Below are positions 18,130 through 31,700 of a DNA stretch of 64,000 nt, one piece after another (positions within the stretch are counted from its first letter, which is position 1; each line of letters opens with the position of its first letter). Under the pieces are notes generated by a model. The model saw nothing but the letters and a program-made list of their open reading frames with translations. It searched no databases and was not told the DNA's origin. Position numbers and translations under genes: made by a program. Location: positions 647,375 through 711,374 of the forward strand of contig NW_020653415.1 of assembly GCF_003589595.1 (NCBI RefSeq), given 5' to 3'. Source of the stretch: Hyposmocoma kahamanoa. Taxonomy: Eukaryota > Arthropoda > Insecta > Lepidoptera > Cosmopterigidae.

Positions 18130-19130
18130 GCGTTACCTTAATTTCATCTGTACATCGTGTAAACCTGTAAAATCAAAAAATACAAAGTGTTATTGGATAT
18201 AGTAAATGATAGATATCACAACTTTCAATCTATATAAGTTCCAATGAAATAATGTACGTTTTATATAAATATTTCAGATATAACATTCGTTGAGTATAAT
18301 GTATTATAAATATAATCCAAGGGTCAAACTCAGGTGCGACGAGCGAGAGCCTAAATTTAAAATTAATTTTATTTATAGAACTGAAACTGCCCCTTGTTCA
18401 GATTTAAGATTAGATATATATTAGATATTAAATTAGATGTTTTTAATATGCAATAAACATTTCAACAATGTTTTACATAACAATCATTTAATGTATTGTT
18501 AATTGAGATAATTTTTCTACGCCCTTCCGAAGAATTCCTAGTTAAGTAGCTTTGTAAATAAAAATTTATATTCAAATTAAAATGGTACGGTACAATAAAA
18601 GCTTAAATACTAGAAAGTAAAACTTGCATTAAATGTACTTGTAATGTGCACCTCCTTTAGTAGGTTAGGATAGCATATGAAAAAGCAGCACGAGCTGAGT
18701 GAGCGTAGCGATTGTGCTGCGGTAGCGACCAGCGATTGCCTGGAGTGAATTTGTTTGCGTTTTCGAACATGTTTTAAGACAAATTTATTATTAGAAAAAG
18801 TTAATAATGTTTATACGATATATTAAACGAAATATTGTACCTATTATATATTAATACATATACTAGTAACACTTGCAGCATTAATTCATTATGGCATCCT
18901 CATCTAATCATGGCATGGCGTTCTAATAAATTTGTACTTCCCTACTATAGCTGCTGGCAGAAACTCAGATAATTATATTTCATTTAGCGGCTGTACTCTA
19001 CATTTATACGTATGTGCTTTTGCACCAGCCTTTTCTTAAATAAAAATTAAATTAAATTTTAATTACTTGTATGTTCAATGACACTTTAAATCATAAAGAT
19101 TTTTTTATTGTACAATTAAAACACTTTCAG
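18130..19130. other. AT-rich intron sequence, nothing assigned
   Basis: Lies upstream of the 19131 acceptor (CTTTCAG). No ORF or recognised repeat stands out, apart from a GC-richer patch near 18690-18750. Confidence 0.4.
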
Positions 19131-22100
19131 GCCTGTCGACACAAAAGAAGATACAAAACCACTGCTACACCCAGAAGTCGACCTAGCTTCATCCGTATTA
19201 GAAACGCTGCGAGAAGCAACAGATGAAGAGTATAATGATGCCTTGGCAAGAGATGCCGCGAGGAATGCTATCAATAATGACCCAGCCCACGGCGATACAA
19301 CATCTGAAGCTGCTAAAAATGTGGTTATAGTTGTTAATTCTTCTGACAGAGATAATGACGCGTTACCCGAAGCTTCAAATACTCAAGAAGTTCGCTTCGC
19401 TTATCCTCTTAGCCGATCTTGTTTAGGTAAGGTAAGAAAAGAACCTTTACGGGGTGTTTTTAAAATCGACCCTAAGCTCATGCATAGGAAAATAGAAGAT
19501 ATGGAAGAAGGTGCCAGTAATGTAAAGGAAAATGTAGCAATGAATAGAGCCTTGAAAGACTTTACACTGAAAACTGATCCTTCCATCTTAAAATTGTTCC
19601 CTAAACCTAAATCAATCGAAAGTGGGTCTTTGAAGAATTTATTCAAACTGCGTGAAAGTAACATAAAATTACATAGTACTGATAACAGTCCAAAAAGGTT
19701 GAGTATAGCACCAGCGTTTCAGAAAATCCCTGAATTTAAACTGAGCCCCACTCTAAAAAAGTTCAGTGGCTCAAAGTCACTGAAACCACTAGATCTTACA
19801 GTACCAAAGTGGAGCGTGAATAAATCTAGGAAACAAATAAGTATTACGAATGACAGCCAGACATCACCCAGTAACGTAGATGAGCAGTTCGTAGAAGTTA
19901 CGAAGGGCAGTAAGGTTCCTAGACTTGGATTACCTTCTTTGTTACCTCTTGACTTAAGTGCAACAAGAAGAGCCCCATTTGTTTTGAAGAACTTATTGAA
20001 GTTAAAAGACGTAGAATTGATGTCACCAAAAACAACCAAAGTGAAGATTGAGATACCTGTTTTTAAACCTGCAGCTAGATTCAATGACAAATTGATTAGC
20101 TCTGCAGTGAATAAAGATTGCGATGTAGAACAAACCTCTACACAGAGCAACGATCAGTTAATTCCTAGAGGAAAAAAAGCTAAAACTGAAATACTAGACG
20201 CTTTACCAAGTGCATCAGAAAATAATCAATTAATCACTGCCAATGAAAGCTCACTACAACAAGATAGTTCATCGAATGCACCAGAAAATAATCAAGTTAT
20301 CACTACCCATGAAAATTCACTAGAACAACAAGATAGTTTGGTTCAAAACTCGAATGGAAATTTCTTTCCAGGTATTGGTCAACAATTTAGTGATAATTCT
20401 GAAGTACTTACAACTAGTAACGAAGAACATGACGCAGAATCAAATCAGAATATTGAGCAAACACCTACACAACAGCTTAGTAAAGTTCCTGAAGGTGGAG
20501 AGCAAGAGTTTGACTCTTCTAATGATAGTTTTGAGTTAATAATTGACGAAAACGGAGCTCCTGGCACTGATCAAATAATTTTTAACATTGAAAACGAACC
20601 ATCAAATAGCGAAATTAACATAATCGAAGCAAGTATTCCTGACGGAGAAGAAGTCAACGAAGACTTCGATGTTGCTGGACAGGATATTGACGAATCGCTT
20701 TTATCTGAAGGTCCTGGTTTTAGTGGAATTGTAAAAGGAGATAAAGAAATTATCACTGATGATCATATAATAGATCCTGAGTCAATAATTTTAGAAAAAG
20801 AAGTAGAAAAAGAAGCCCCAGCAGATTTCGGTGGTACAGAAAATTGTAGCTGTCCAGCAAAAAATATACCTGGTAAAGAAAACCAGTTCATGGATGAAAA
20901 TCGTAATGCAGAAACATTAAAGCAAGAAGCATTACCAAAAAGGAACAAGTTATCAGATTTGAAGGAAAGTATTGTTTTGAGGCTACATAACCTACAAAAA
21001 CCCAATGGCGAGATTATTAGTTTATCAAGACTTGCAAAACAAGACGGTCAAAATACAATAGAAAATAAAGAACGCTCAGCAGTGGATGGAATTTCTGACG
21101 CGGAGAGAGGGCCTACCAAAATAATCGAAAAATCAGCGCGCGGTACTGACAATGGAATAAGTACCAAAGATTTGCAAGATGTGCCAAACTCATTGTTGCA
21201 TCAAAGTTATACTGATCAAGATGTTCGTGTGTCAAATAACTTTGAATGTAAAGCAGACAGGATACTAAACCCCAAAAATCCAACACAATTACATGATGAG
21301 AATGAAACACTTGGTGAAAATTCTAATGAAGACGCACATATTTCTGATTCAGAAACTTTAGATTCAACTCACCACACCGAAATCTTTGAAACAGGTATTG
21401 TATCGAAAGCACCATTTGAGCATATCCAAACAAATGCTAATGACGATGTAGCGAATACAGATTTTAATCAAGGTGTCGACGAAAATTTAAATAAAGAATC
21501 CACTTGCCAAGCTCATGTAGATTCTTTTAAAAGTGCTACGTCAGATGAGGCTATAGAAAAGTTGGCCAGAGAAACTAAGCCACAAGAAATGGCAGTAGAG
21601 GCCAGTGAACACCGAGCTAGCATCCTTCCAACACTTACGCAACAGGTTCTAGAACCATCGTCCTTGTTTGACAATTCCATGCTAAATCCACCAGTTCTTC
21701 CCAGTTTAGGAGACCTTTTAAATGGAAATTCACAACTGCCACCTGTACCATCCTTGGATGACATTACATCTAGTATTTCAAATCTTTTTAAAGGTAATAA
21801 AGAAGCCGCCAACGACGAAGAGCTGTCATCCTCTGAATTTGATCCAAATACTGATTGTACAGACGACAATCCCATCATGTCTGCAGATGCTAGTACTATT
21901 AATTCAAAGTCAACTATGAGTGGGTTGCAAAATCCTTTCGAGAATCTAAACTTAGATATATTTCAACTCAGCCCACTGTCTCAGTCAACTCCGACAGCAT
22001 CCAAAATACCGAGCCTCAATTTAAATTCATTTAAAACTAAATTGGCGGTTCCAAAAATGTTAGATATCAGGCCTGTTAAGCTACAATCTTCTTTAGGTAA

Positions 22101-23601
22101 AGATGGCAGTTTGTTTGGTGCAACTCTTACTTTTGGACCTTCTAAATTAGGAGCACTAAATGCTAGAAAGCCAATGTTTAGGTCTAGCCTACTAAATCTC
22201 AAACCATCAGTGACATTAGGAAACCCACTGGGAAATCTACCTAACATAGGAGAACTGAAAAGCAATGATGAGACTCTGTTAAATCCACTGAAAATCCCAA
22301 GAATAAATCCACTTGAGACATTAAAAGCCACTAAAACATTGGGTGATAATATAAGATCACACACTGAAAACACTGTCAGAAATCTACAGCAAAGCTTGGC
22401 GTCAACTCTAAATGAGGCTAGAATAAACAATGCTGGTGAAAAGTTAGCAAAACCTAGAGTTGACTTACTTGAAATGGTATCAAATGCACATGAAGACATG
22501 AAAGACAAATTACACGGTATTCACACTGACTTGAAAGATAGACTGGAAACGTTTCAAGATCATATAACAGAGCAAACTAACTTGCCAACGCTGACAATGC
22601 CAAGACTTCCAAATCTTTTAAAATTAGAGTCACCTTTCAGTGAAACAACTATATCAAGTAATTTGAGAGCATCACAACCAACTAAGTTCACAAAATCACA
22701 AAGGAAACCTGGTTTTCGAGTGCACAAGCCTTCTCAAACTGGACAGGAGAAACCCGTCAACCAGCAAGCCAACTTAAAACCCTTTAAGATGTCCAAAGCA
22801 GCAAGTTCCCTCACACCCAAATCTGTAGAAGTGCCCAAGTTAATAGTAACTTCTGTGAAGCCACCATTCGCAAAGCCCTTAGAGCGGCATTCGAATGTTA
22901 AATTGAGGAAAAGTAAGCTCACGGCTGTTAAAGAACCAGCAGGATTTGACCAAAATGAAAGAGCTTTGATAAAATTACCAAAAATTGGTCAAAGTGCAAG
23001 TTTGACTAACTCCCGTCCAGTATCATCATCTACATTATCTAATTCCAAGTCAACACTCCCGATTTCATCCTTAAGACGCCTTTCTACTCAAGGAAATGAA
23101 GGATCTGTCTCAAAAATGTCAAAAGTAAAATCACAATCTAGATTTAACTTCGGAGATACATCAGGCTTTGCAAGTGAAGTGAAACCTTCTAGAGTAAAGC
23201 CTGATACTCGAGCAAAACACATTCTTTCAGATCTAGACAGCACTCAATTACGATCTAGTACATTGCAAGCATCAAGTGCGAGAACTTCAACTGACAAAAC
23301 TGTAAGTTTGCCTAACTTTAAAAATTTAAGAGCTAAAGAAATGTCATCAGAAAAGTTACCTGAACTGAAGAAGTCAGCGTTCACATTATCGAAACCTACT
23401 GAAAGTCCCCTCATAACCAAATTGAGAGAATCTTTAAAACCTAATAAACTATCTAGCCCTAAACTTAGAAATGAAGGTTCTCAACTTACGAACGATATGG
23501 TAAAATCTGCATCACAAGATAATGCGGTTATATTGTCTCATGAACCTATGAAAGAAAATGTGTCTTATAAGTGTAAAATGGTATGTTATAGAGAACCATA
23601 G
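19131..23601 (+). CDS. Very long disordered protein of unknown function, last exon
   Basis: A single open frame runs from the acceptor TTTCAG/GCC at 19131 (one base completing a codon, then 1489 codons) to TAG at 23599-23601. I do not recognise the protein. It is rich in Ser, Lys, Asn, Leu, Glu and Pro, with very few Cys and almost no Trp. Recurrent short motifs couple Leu/Pro with basic residues (LKNLFKLRES, SLKPLDLTVPK, LPSLLPLDLS). An acidic, Ser/Asn-rich stretch covers roughly codons 400-850, and a basic Ser/Pro-rich part makes up the C-terminal third. It ends YKCKMVCYREP. An internal tandem repeat (ENNQ...IT.E.SL..QDS, twice) lies at 20217-20337. No enzyme domain, signal peptide or membrane segment is seen in this exon. 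AATAAA at 23786-23791 is a plausible poly(A) signal. Confidence 0.85.
20217..20337 (+). repeat. Tandem duplication inside the giant ORF
   Basis: Two adjacent in-frame units: one from GAAAATAATCAATTAATCAC, the next from GAAAATAATCAAGTTATCAC. Each encodes ENNQ-(L/V)-IT and later E-(S/N)-SL and QQDS. Confidence 0.75.
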
Positions 23602-23785
23602 AACATGTATTAATAATAAAAAATGTATTATTATTGGTATAATGATTCTTAGACGACATTCATCATTCATCATCATTCTTAAATGCTGAAAGTTTTATCA
23701 TGAGAGTGATATTGTAAAAATGTATTTTGAAATTTAATGCTTTGTTAAGATTTAATAATTTAACTTTTTGTATGTTTTTTATATA

Positions 23786-23791
23786 AATAAA
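23786..23791 (+). terminator. Poly(A) signal AATAAA of the disordered-protein gene
   Basis: AATAAA about 185 bp after the stop codon, in AT-rich sequence. Confidence 0.5.
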
Positions 23792-23799
23792 ACAAAATT

Positions 23800-25687
23800 G
23801 AATTGTTACCTGTTATTTTGTTTTCCTATTGATAGGCATTTGACAATTGAAATTTATTTTTGAAAAATTTACAACGCAGAATCTGTTTCGTAAATAATAA
23901 TTGACAATCGTGCTTACCTACTTAATATTGTTTAATTTAGAAAATAATGAAATGAAGTTTATCTTGAACGGGGTAGCAATTATCTTTTTTCGACAATGTA
24001 AACACACACCGGCACATTTAGCGGGACAAAAAAGTGAAAATATGAAATAGGTTTTTTACCTTTAAATATACATATTTTTTTCAAAGCATAAAATAAATAT
24101 AAAAGAAATATTGAACGTACAAAAGGTAAGCAAAGGACGACTTATCTCTAAAAGAGATCTCTTCCAACCAAGCCAACGCAGTAAATAAATAAATGAAAAT
24201 AAGACATATAGAAATAAATAAGTAAGAATTAGATGTAAAGTAGAAATTTGAATCCTAATTTCCTAAGATCCTAATCTTTTTACATAGACAGTACAGCTTT
24301 AGTAAAGTTTTTAATTAAACAAAATGGATTTTTGTATTTTGTGTCAAATCAGAAACAGAATAAATATATAATTTTTTTCTACTAAAGTATACGAAATTCA
24401 CAAGAACGCATTAGTTGCAAATTAAAACAAATGAGTGAAAAAAGACAATCGAAAAAATAAAAAAAAGTAAATCACCTAACCGACCACACTTTTAAAAAAC
24501 ACTGCCTTATTTTGGAAATTTAGTTTGTGTTCCGCTAAATTTGCCGGTATGTGTATAACTTATCGTTCTTCATGATAACATAGTACGTTTTGTGGCATTG
24601 TTTCAGATAGTAGATTAATTAGTTTTCGCAAACCAAGGAGACATAAGTTGTAACACAAAATTATACCACCTACAAAATTAAAATTGCAATAGAAACTCAT
24701 TCGAATTTGTAATGGTATCAAGGAGGTTTCTTTTACGTGATGTCCCTCAGGGCCCCTTATAGTAACCTGTCTTATTCTCTGCATCGCATCTGCATGAAGA
24801 GTGCTTAATAATTCACTTAAACTTTTGATTTTTTGCTTTTTGATGTCTCGTGAGTAATTTCAGATCAAAAAAGTCATTAATGTAACCGGACCGTGAATTC
24901 TTCCCGCTACAAACAACTCTACATAACAAAGAACAGATAGATGCAAGGCGATAAGCAAATTGACCCAATCTTAGGGTTGATACTGAATAGTTTCAAAGAA
25001 AAAAAACGACCTTTTAGACAATACAAAAGACTTTAACATAGACACTTTAACATAACAAACAAGCTTAGACGTAAACATATAATTATGTTTTGTTATTAAC
25101 CTTAAGGGATTTAATATTATTTTATAAAATCTCAAGAAATTCACTGTAGCCAATTTATTTTCCAATGGGTAGCTTGATCGCAACTATTGACACGTCGAGG
25201 TTTGAGAGTAATATGATTGTTATTGTAACAAAATATTAAGCACATCATTATTGAACAGAGCGCAGACAGCACGATCATATTCATTCAAAATGACATTTCA
25301 AAATGATAAATAGAATTAGGCCGACGGTATCTCGATTTATACGAAAAACTACGCCTATCATATTGGGTTAGAAAATCCCAACAACCTAGTTTCTTAAACA
25401 ATACATATAGTATTTTTTTATAACTGCATGAGTCTGGCAGCAAAATAACAATGACTACCGATGATGACACGTTGAATGAGTCAATAAATTTGTCATATGA
25501 CGTTATTTTGATGTGGTGTCAGCCCTACGGCTCTCCATAAGGTACTTTAGTCATATAACATTCCGAAGTTTAGTTTGTTAGCCAGTCGTAATCTATCTTT
25601 GAAGAGGTCAATACCTCGCGAAAAGATAATGGTCTAAATAATAAAGAACAAAGTTATTTTTGTGCTAAAATTTTGATAATTGCAATC
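23800..25687. other. Intergenic region between the two plus-strand genes
   Basis: AT-rich. No convincing gene or well-defined repeat was found. The promoter of the glucocerebrosidase gene must lie in its last part, and GCCAGTCG near 25580 is only a weak initiator-like match. Confidence 0.4.
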
Positions 25688-25760
25688 ATGAAGTTCGATG
25701 CAAGATCTTTTGTTGTTTTTAGTATATCAGCCGTCATGTTTCTTGGTTTAACAAGTGCCG
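25688..25760 (+). CDS. Gba1: Glucosylceramidase exon 1 (signal peptide)
   Basis: Residues 1-24 plus one base of codon 25. MKFDARSFVVFSISAVMFLG with TSA before the donor GTAAGC is a good secretory signal, likely cleaved near residue 24. An in-frame Met at residue 17 is too late to keep a full signal. Confidence 0.9.
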
Positions 25761-28700
25761 GTAAGCATGTTTTTGTTAAAGCGGTTTTTAATTTAAAGTT
25801 GAAAATAGAAACAAGTTAATGTTAATGAAATTTCTGGTTAAATAATAAATGTAACGTAAAAAAATATCAGCGCATTTTAAAAATAACGAAATCTAGCACC
25901 GTAGCTCGTTGTGATTGCTAATTGTATTTTTATGTCATAAGAGATAAGACTACAAAAAATAGCAATTTCAATTTCAAACTAAACACTTAAAGATACAACT
26001 GGATCAAACAAGCGCGTATTAGTTCCATGGTCATTGGATTATTAGTCAACAGAGCAAAGACTACGATTATGTTTTCCTGTTTACTACCATACCAAATGTC
26101 ACAGGTACGTTTAATCGTAGGACAATTACACTACATGTCACCAACACCCACAGCAATAAACTAAGTACGACGAGATGAAATTTTAATTATTTGTTGTCAA
26201 TTATTTCTTTTTCAATATATGTGAAATGAAACTATTTTTTCGGATCTAAATTGCATATATTTATATTTTTACTGACTTAAAAAAAGGAGGTTCTCAATTC
26301 GACTGTATTGGTTATTGTGTGTATATATGTATATTAATTATATTTGTCAACCGATTTTGATGACTATCTTTTTGTTGGTAAGAGGGCATCTCAGTAGTGG
26401 TCCCATTGAAAGTTGAAGAAAATATTCCATCTCTAAGGTTGGCAAACTAGGGGATGAATCCGGTGTAACCGATTTCTATAAAACTTGGCAAATAGATGTA
26501 TTTCCACGAACTTTTGAGATCGGTTTTTTTCGGTCACGGCTGACTGAGATGATAAAGTCGTGAACCAGTTATGTCTAATTTTAATGCGAACCACCCTATT
26601 TTGCACAATTATCAGAAAATTTATTAATTAAATAGAGTCTGGCAAACGAAGGTTGAGACTGAGACATAACGGCAAATGCAAAATATTTGCGTGTTGAAAC
26701 TCTGTTTGAACTGCGAAAAAACTCACTTGATACTTGAACAGTTTTTTATTGTATATTATTTAGAACGAACATGCATGGATGCTTCCAGTGGTACGTAACA
26801 TTTTTTTGCCAAAATGAAAACGCGGACAGAAACTAACTGAACTGCCTCCTTGGCCAAACGGTTACCATGCCGCACTGTCACGCACAGGGCCCAGGTTCGA
26901 TTCCCGGGTCGGGAGAAATATTTGTATGGCCTAAATTTGTTTCTCTCGTGAGTTTGGGTGTAATTTGTGGTTGTCTATGGGTGCGTCCATGGCACCCGCG
27001 ACACAGGGTTTCCCTAGGATTCGCTCTGGACCTTTTGGAGGTAAAAGTGTCGTTTTTATTTTGACTTTCAATTATTTTGTGAAATCTAGTTTAAAGTGGA
27101 ATAGGATAGTGCTATTGTGCTTTAATAAAAGATTAAAACGCGAAATTATACGAATCTCGAACTAAAATACCCGTATCGGCCCGTTTTGAGGAATCCCGAG
27201 TCAATCCAAGCACGCCGCCTCAAATTGCCTATCCTCTTTGTGGCGGCCATATTTACAGAAACATAATTAAACTTCATATTTAGGCTGATGGCTTAGCCAA
27301 AGCCTTAATAAAAAAAAAGGGTTTCCCTAGTGCGGGGCTATGTTGAATGTGTGCGTTATTATTATTATTATTATTAACTATACAAGCGGAATCATCGATG
27401 GTACTTATCGATGGAATTTATATTTTCATAAATTGATACTATTAATCTAGTAGTACATTGTAAAAGCCTCGATATTGTAATTTCACTAGTGATTTTTTAA
27501 TTGCACGGACTTTTATCAATCGTCTCCCTTTCATACTGTCACGGGACAATCTTAGGTAAACCATAATTTCCCTAGATGTATTCAGTGACATTGTGAATAA
27601 ATGAGGTTTAACAAATTTTACTAAACCATAAGGCCGTTTATTTTTAAAACGTTAAAGTTGAAAGAATTGAAAAGGTAATACTTAGTGACATTATAACATC
27701 GACTTTGTAAACAGAAATAGAGACGAAATGTCATTTAATTTGTTTGATAACTATTCTGCCAAATCATTACTGTGACAACTGTCCTCCGATTGGCCATCCC
27801 GCATTCGAAACAATGAGCTTTGCTTTAGTGGACGAAAATTGCAAAATTACGTATTTAATATTTAATTACCAATGAAATGTGTTTCCGTTTGTTTTGTAAT
27901 TAGATGTTTTGCTGTTTTTCCCACACCACTGAATGGATCAGCCCCCATTGTTAGAGATATTATCTTTATAATAAACACTTTATAATAATAAATACAGAAT
28001 ATTTTTGGAATATACGGAGACGTACACACATCAGTTGTTGGTGCTGTACTATTAAATTTTTCGAATTAGTGATTTCACCGCAAACAAGAGTTGATATTTA
28101 AAAGTGATATAAGGCCCATTTACCTGATGAGTTGCCGGAGATGGATGGCCCGTATTTGGCCTCTATTAACGTTTATGTACTCGATGCATTACAATTACCC
28201 TGGCTAAGTTGATAATTTAATTAGGGTAGTTACAATGTCACTGAATGTGCTTAGTGAAATTGCAATGTCCCATGATTTTGTATAAAATGGAGACAATTCA
28301 TTTATATCCGTGCAATTACAATACCTCTAGTAAAATTATAAACCCACGCGTGTGAAAATAACCCTGAGATATATCTATGCATATAATTAAAAGAAATGTG
28401 TGAAGAAACATTAATTTTGTTTAAGAATCATAATCCAAGTCACTGTCCAAAAATTCAGCCAGAAACGATTCTTCAGAAATTAGGGGTTCCACTTCGAGAC
28501 TATTTTTCCGGATTCAACTCGCGCATATTTGTTTTTCAAACAAACCGAAGTTTTTAGCCCTTTTCACGGTTGACTGAGGTGGTAAACTTATCAAACAGTT
28601 ATGTCTAATATTAATGCAAACCACCCTATGTTTTCACTATAGTTACAAAAGTTGTTAATTAAATACCTTATTTTTAATTTTCCAAAGAACATTCCAATTT

Positions 28701-31700
28701 ATGCTACATTATGTTTTACAAATTATTTTATGTTAACAATATGAATTTTTATTATGTTAAATTTATTATTAATTAATAATGGAAATTAAAACATATCAAT
28801 TAGTACTGCAGTCTTAGGGTGGCTTCATTTGGGGCCTATGAGGCCCCTCATCACTGCTACCATTAAATGATCTATTGTGATTACTGCAGTCTTATGTCAG
28901 TTTGAGATTTTTCATCAGAGGAAATACTGTTTCCCGAACTGGTGGTACGGAAAAACCATCTTCCCTGTTGAAATTAGGACGTTTTTTAATTTCAATCGAC
29001 TCTCGCAGCATCCTGGGGAGATAGCGGACTCCTTTTGCAAGGACCTGGGGTTTGTCAAACTTCATTGAATTTGTAGGTTTATCCACCTGACTGCAGACTT
29101 GTTTGCGCGACGATGTTTGACATCAGATACATACTCGTTTCACTTTCTCCCACATTTATTATAATACTTCTATATGGTCTGTGGTTCTTTCCATCTCATT
29201 TTCTGTTATGTGGTTCCTTTCTTTGTATTTATTTTCTATGCGAAAAACGTGGTCTGTCATCTTTTTCCAGTCTTCAGCCGTTATGCTCGCAAAGCATTCA
29301 CTAATAAGCTTTTCTGTGTCAGGTGCAGATAGATTGTTTGAGTTTATGTTCTTCTTTGCCACTTCTTTCTTTTAGCTAAACTCCATATAAGCTCAATGGG
29401 GCTTAACTCGCAATGATACGGAGGTAGACGTAGAACTTCGTGACTCCAAACTTCGTGATCCCAAACTGGTGGCACGGAGAATGCTTGCCAAGGTGGTAGT
29501 CTTCTTATTTAAATAATTCTTATATGTCGATTCGCTTAAAACTTTTACCAAACATTTTGATTTCCGCAAAACATAATCATTATCTTAAATTAATAAGTAC
29601 CATATACGATTTTAGTCCGTTCAATATCATCTTCACACTAACAATCTCTTATCAATGTACTACCCAGCGAGCTATACAAATTATTTCACTTTTTGTACCC
29701 GTTCGCTGCCAATCTTGTCCCCATTTTTCCACTTTTATCTATCTCTATTATCATCCCTTTCGTCTTACTTACACTTGCCTTCATTCCTTTTGTTATCATA
29801 CTGAAATAAACCAATTAAGCTTTAGTTTTCGCATTAAATAGCTTGGTGGGGTGCGCTATTAACCGAATTCTTATTTTAGCAGAAAAAGTTGCCTTATTCT
29901 AGTCGCTCAATCGTCGGTTTCAGAATGTGTATCATTTTCCAGTCTGTCTATATCATCGACAAAATTTAAAGTATTTACATTTTTTCATAAAAGCTGTAAA
30001 ATAAGTTATGCGTACTTAAACTAAATAATTTCAAACCATTTTGAAGGATATGTGTTGTAATTCGCATTCACGGTTTAACCACATGTGACATTGCGAAATT
30101 CACCTATGAGACGAAGCAGGTTTCGTGAAAACAATTTTTTGATTTAACAATTACTACGAATTTTTAAATGATATTAGTGAAAAGAATATTAAACTTTATT
30201 TTCCCAGATATGAGACTAGCTGCTGTATTTTATTGTACCGTTACCATACATCGTGAGAGTTTATATTTTTTTGTGATCTGACCAGATAAACCATGTGCAG
30301 CAAGAGCAATCAAGGGTCGATCACCGGTTTGTGTATGCAACGATACCTACTGTGATGAAATCATCAGGGAGAAACCAGTCTCGGGGAGCTATGTAGCATA
30401 TACGTCTTCAGAGGTGACACAATGTTTTTGAATAAGCAATTCTGAAAGTCATTTGCGCTTCTTTATTGTCGTCAAAGAATTTGTATATCTTATTTGAAAT
30501 ATAATACAAATTAGAATTATGAATGACCTACAGAAGGTACATAAGAATAGAACTAACTTTTTTTTATAATATCAAGTAACGGGACGAACAAGTCGTGTGC
30601 CTGTAGGTAGGCTACACGCCTGTCCGTAACAGTTTTATTGCCACTCAGAGTTCGCAAAGATCTGAGAGGCACTGCCACTGCGCCCGTCACCCTGAGACAT
30701 AAGGTTACAACTCCCATGTGTCTGTAATTTCACATATTGAGAACGGATGGTAAGTAGCTATCAGATATACCTGGTATACTTATTATTGTTAATCGACAGT
30801 ATATTGTTAAAGGGAGGATTACGATTTCATAAAAGAACAGCAAAATTAGAAGAAATTTTATCAAGTAAGTAATTCAGTAATTAAATAAATCAGTACAAGT
30901 AGATCATCTAACTTCATGAATATCCAGAGTTAAGCCACATTATGACATTAATAATGTTTATATAGAACGTGACAGCTTTAGTAATGACTATTCTAATTAT
31001 CACTAGTAAACGCTAGAATGACGTCTATGGATCAATAAGGAATACATATATTCTTCACTTGTAGACTTGTCGACTCATTAACAACTCACCAAGCAATGTA
31101 CATCTACAACTACTTGACCCGGATGGCCATCAGGCATATTTAAAATAACGAATATCGAAAAAAAAACGAATAATGAATACACTATCTATAAAAATATTTC
31201 ATGATGATTTCAGACGGGTGCTGCCATACCAATTTTGTAGTAGACCCTGACACCAAATACCAAACAATCGAAGGCTTCGGTGGAGCTGTTACCGACGCAG
31301 CTGGAATAAACTGGAAGAATCTCTCTACCACTTTGCAAGATTATCTCATCAAGTGAGTTAATATTTATGGTTATATTATAAGTTTTAATGTGTCAAACAC
31401 AAGTATCAGCTTTATTTAGAAGAATGAACAAACCATACAGTTGGTGAATGTGTGAATTGAGGGTTGCGATAATTATGATCAAATATTTTGCGAACTAGTT
31501 TTTGCTGTATCTGAATATCAGGAAATTATGAACAACCTCTACGTAAATAAACTGAAAGTAACAGGTAGTATGCTGGTGTTTTTGGTACAGAGTGTCAAAA
31601 GTGATATGATAATCAAAAAATATTTAAATGCTCATATCTTGTTTATCGCCCAAGACTGAGTTTGGAAAAAATGACTACCATCATTAAATTCCCGAACATC

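Larger units (their letters stand above)
26846..27378 (+). mobile_element. tRNA-derived SINE split by a nested retroposon
   Basis: Head: CTTGGCCAAACGGTTACCAT (box A-like) and CAGGTTCGATTCCCGGG (box B). The body runs to GACACAGGGTTTCCCTAG, resumes at 27319 and ends in an (ATT)n tail near 27378. The break at 27018-27318 is the RC retroposon. A second copy of the SINE (minus) lies at 48335-48535. Confidence 0.85.

Noticed and set aside
19401..22922. Several minus-strand ORFs within the giant ORF (up to 175 codons)
   Set aside because: Antisense shadows of the coding frame with no recognisable features.
26846..26920. Possible tRNA gene
   Set aside because: Has A- and B-box-like sequences, but the acceptor ends do not pair and the SINE body and tail continue.
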